A DNA stretch of 64,000 nucleotides from JACRLW01 sp046349595 (GTDB lineage: Bacteria; Planctomycetota; UBA1135; UBA2386). Under the pieces are notes generated by a model. The model made no database searches. It saw only the letters and a program-made list of their open reading frames with translations, and was not told the DNA's origin. The DNA lies in the NCBI GenBank assembly GCA_046349595.1, contig JAXMCA010000002.1, forward strand, positions 1,612,001-1,676,000, in the 5' to 3' direction. Each line of letters begins with the position of its first letter. Positions within the stretch are counted from its first letter, which is position 1. Position numbers and translations under genes: made by a program. This document shows positions 63,768 through 64,000 of the stretch, piece after piece.

Positions 63768-64000
63768 AGTCCTCCCTCTGCTCGCTGTTCCTGCTCGCCG
63801 GCCTCACGCTCTCCGCGTGCAACTCCACCTCGCAGCTCCCCGCCGATCCGGTCGCGGAGGGCGATCAGCCGCAGCGCATCGTCTTCGCCGACGACCTGCG
63901 CGGGGAAATCGCCTACGAGCCCGCGGTGGCGCTCCGCGACGAGCAGAACCTGCTCGAACTGCGCCTGCCGATCCGCAACATCGCCGGCAAGGATCTGCGC
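63764..64000 (+). CDS. YcfL/DUF1425-family lipoprotein, 5' end only
   Basis: The ATG at 63764 overlaps the previous stop. The 79 visible codons encode a lipoprotein signal ('LLAGLTLSAC', Cys ~19), a linker, and the start of a DUF1425-like domain ('DDLRGEIAYEPAVALRDEQNLLELRLPIRN'). In E. coli ycfL is next to lpoB. The gene runs off the window. Confidence 0.75.
   Translation, partial: MKSSLCSLFLLAGLTLSACNSTSQLPADPVAEGDQPQRIVFADDLRGEIAYEPAVALRDEQNLLELRLPIRNIAGKDLR

Overview
The window is 64 kb of very GC-rich, gene-dense bacterial DNA. Most of its proteins are exported (signal peptides or lipoboxes) and many have no recognised function. Several traits together point to a Planctomycetota bacterium, possibly one of the lineages rich in large secreted repeat proteins: a DUF6384 protein, a DUF4956-CotH pair, a phosphatase fused to cytochrome c', GH29 fucosidase with PA14, DnaE2, and above all a recurrent C-terminal module on secreted beta-rich proteins. 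This placement is inferred from gene content; there is no rRNA. I saw no tRNA, rRNA, CRISPR array, insertion sequence or prophage.

Layout. 1-6.4 kb: the end of a secreted protein, a DUF3332 lipoprotein, a serine beta-lactamase-like hydrolase, an AHSA1-GNAT fusion, and a DUF6384 plus coiled-coil pair. 6.6-16 kb: a large FG-GAP-type secreted protein split by two compensating frameshifts, coupled through ATGA to four tandem copies of a secreted beta-helix-like gene; the copies are mosaics and two are frameshifted. 16-26 kb: a phosphinothricin-type acetyltransferase, a small lipoprotein, a divergent pair (carboxypeptidase-regulatory-domain protein and a toroid-like secreted protein), a TelA-like cytoplasmic protein, a HEAT-repeat membrane protein and a PqqB-like lipoprotein. 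25.7-30.4 kb: a minus-strand run DUF4956, CotH, S33 peptidase, VOC protein.

30.7-46.3 kb: a secretome region with five more secreted proteins carrying the shared C-terminal module (combined with propeller-like, LVIVD and LamG domains), an error-prone polymerase DnaE2 gene standing without imuA/imuB, and a tandem-thioredoxin protein. 46.3-52.8 kb: GH29 fucosidase, a FlgM-like peptide and a FliA/WhiG-type sigma factor with no flagellar genes nearby, a subtilisin and a metallophosphoesterase. 53-57.7 kb: a lipoprotein fusing a tyrosine-phosphatase-like domain to cytochrome c', a cyclodeaminase, a large lipoprotein and acylphosphatase. 57.6-61.8 kb: the conserved MoxR - DUF58 - transglutaminase operon. 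61.9-64 kb: LpoB - COG3014 - YcfL lipoproteins, an envelope/peptidoglycan cluster, cut by the window edge.

The most notable signals are the shared C-terminal module, which occurs on ten gene copies in seven architectures and looks like a sorting or anchoring domain; the four-copy array undergoing gene conversion; and the phosphatase-cytochrome fusion. Convergent genes are often separated by perfect inverted repeats, one of which contains both stop codons.
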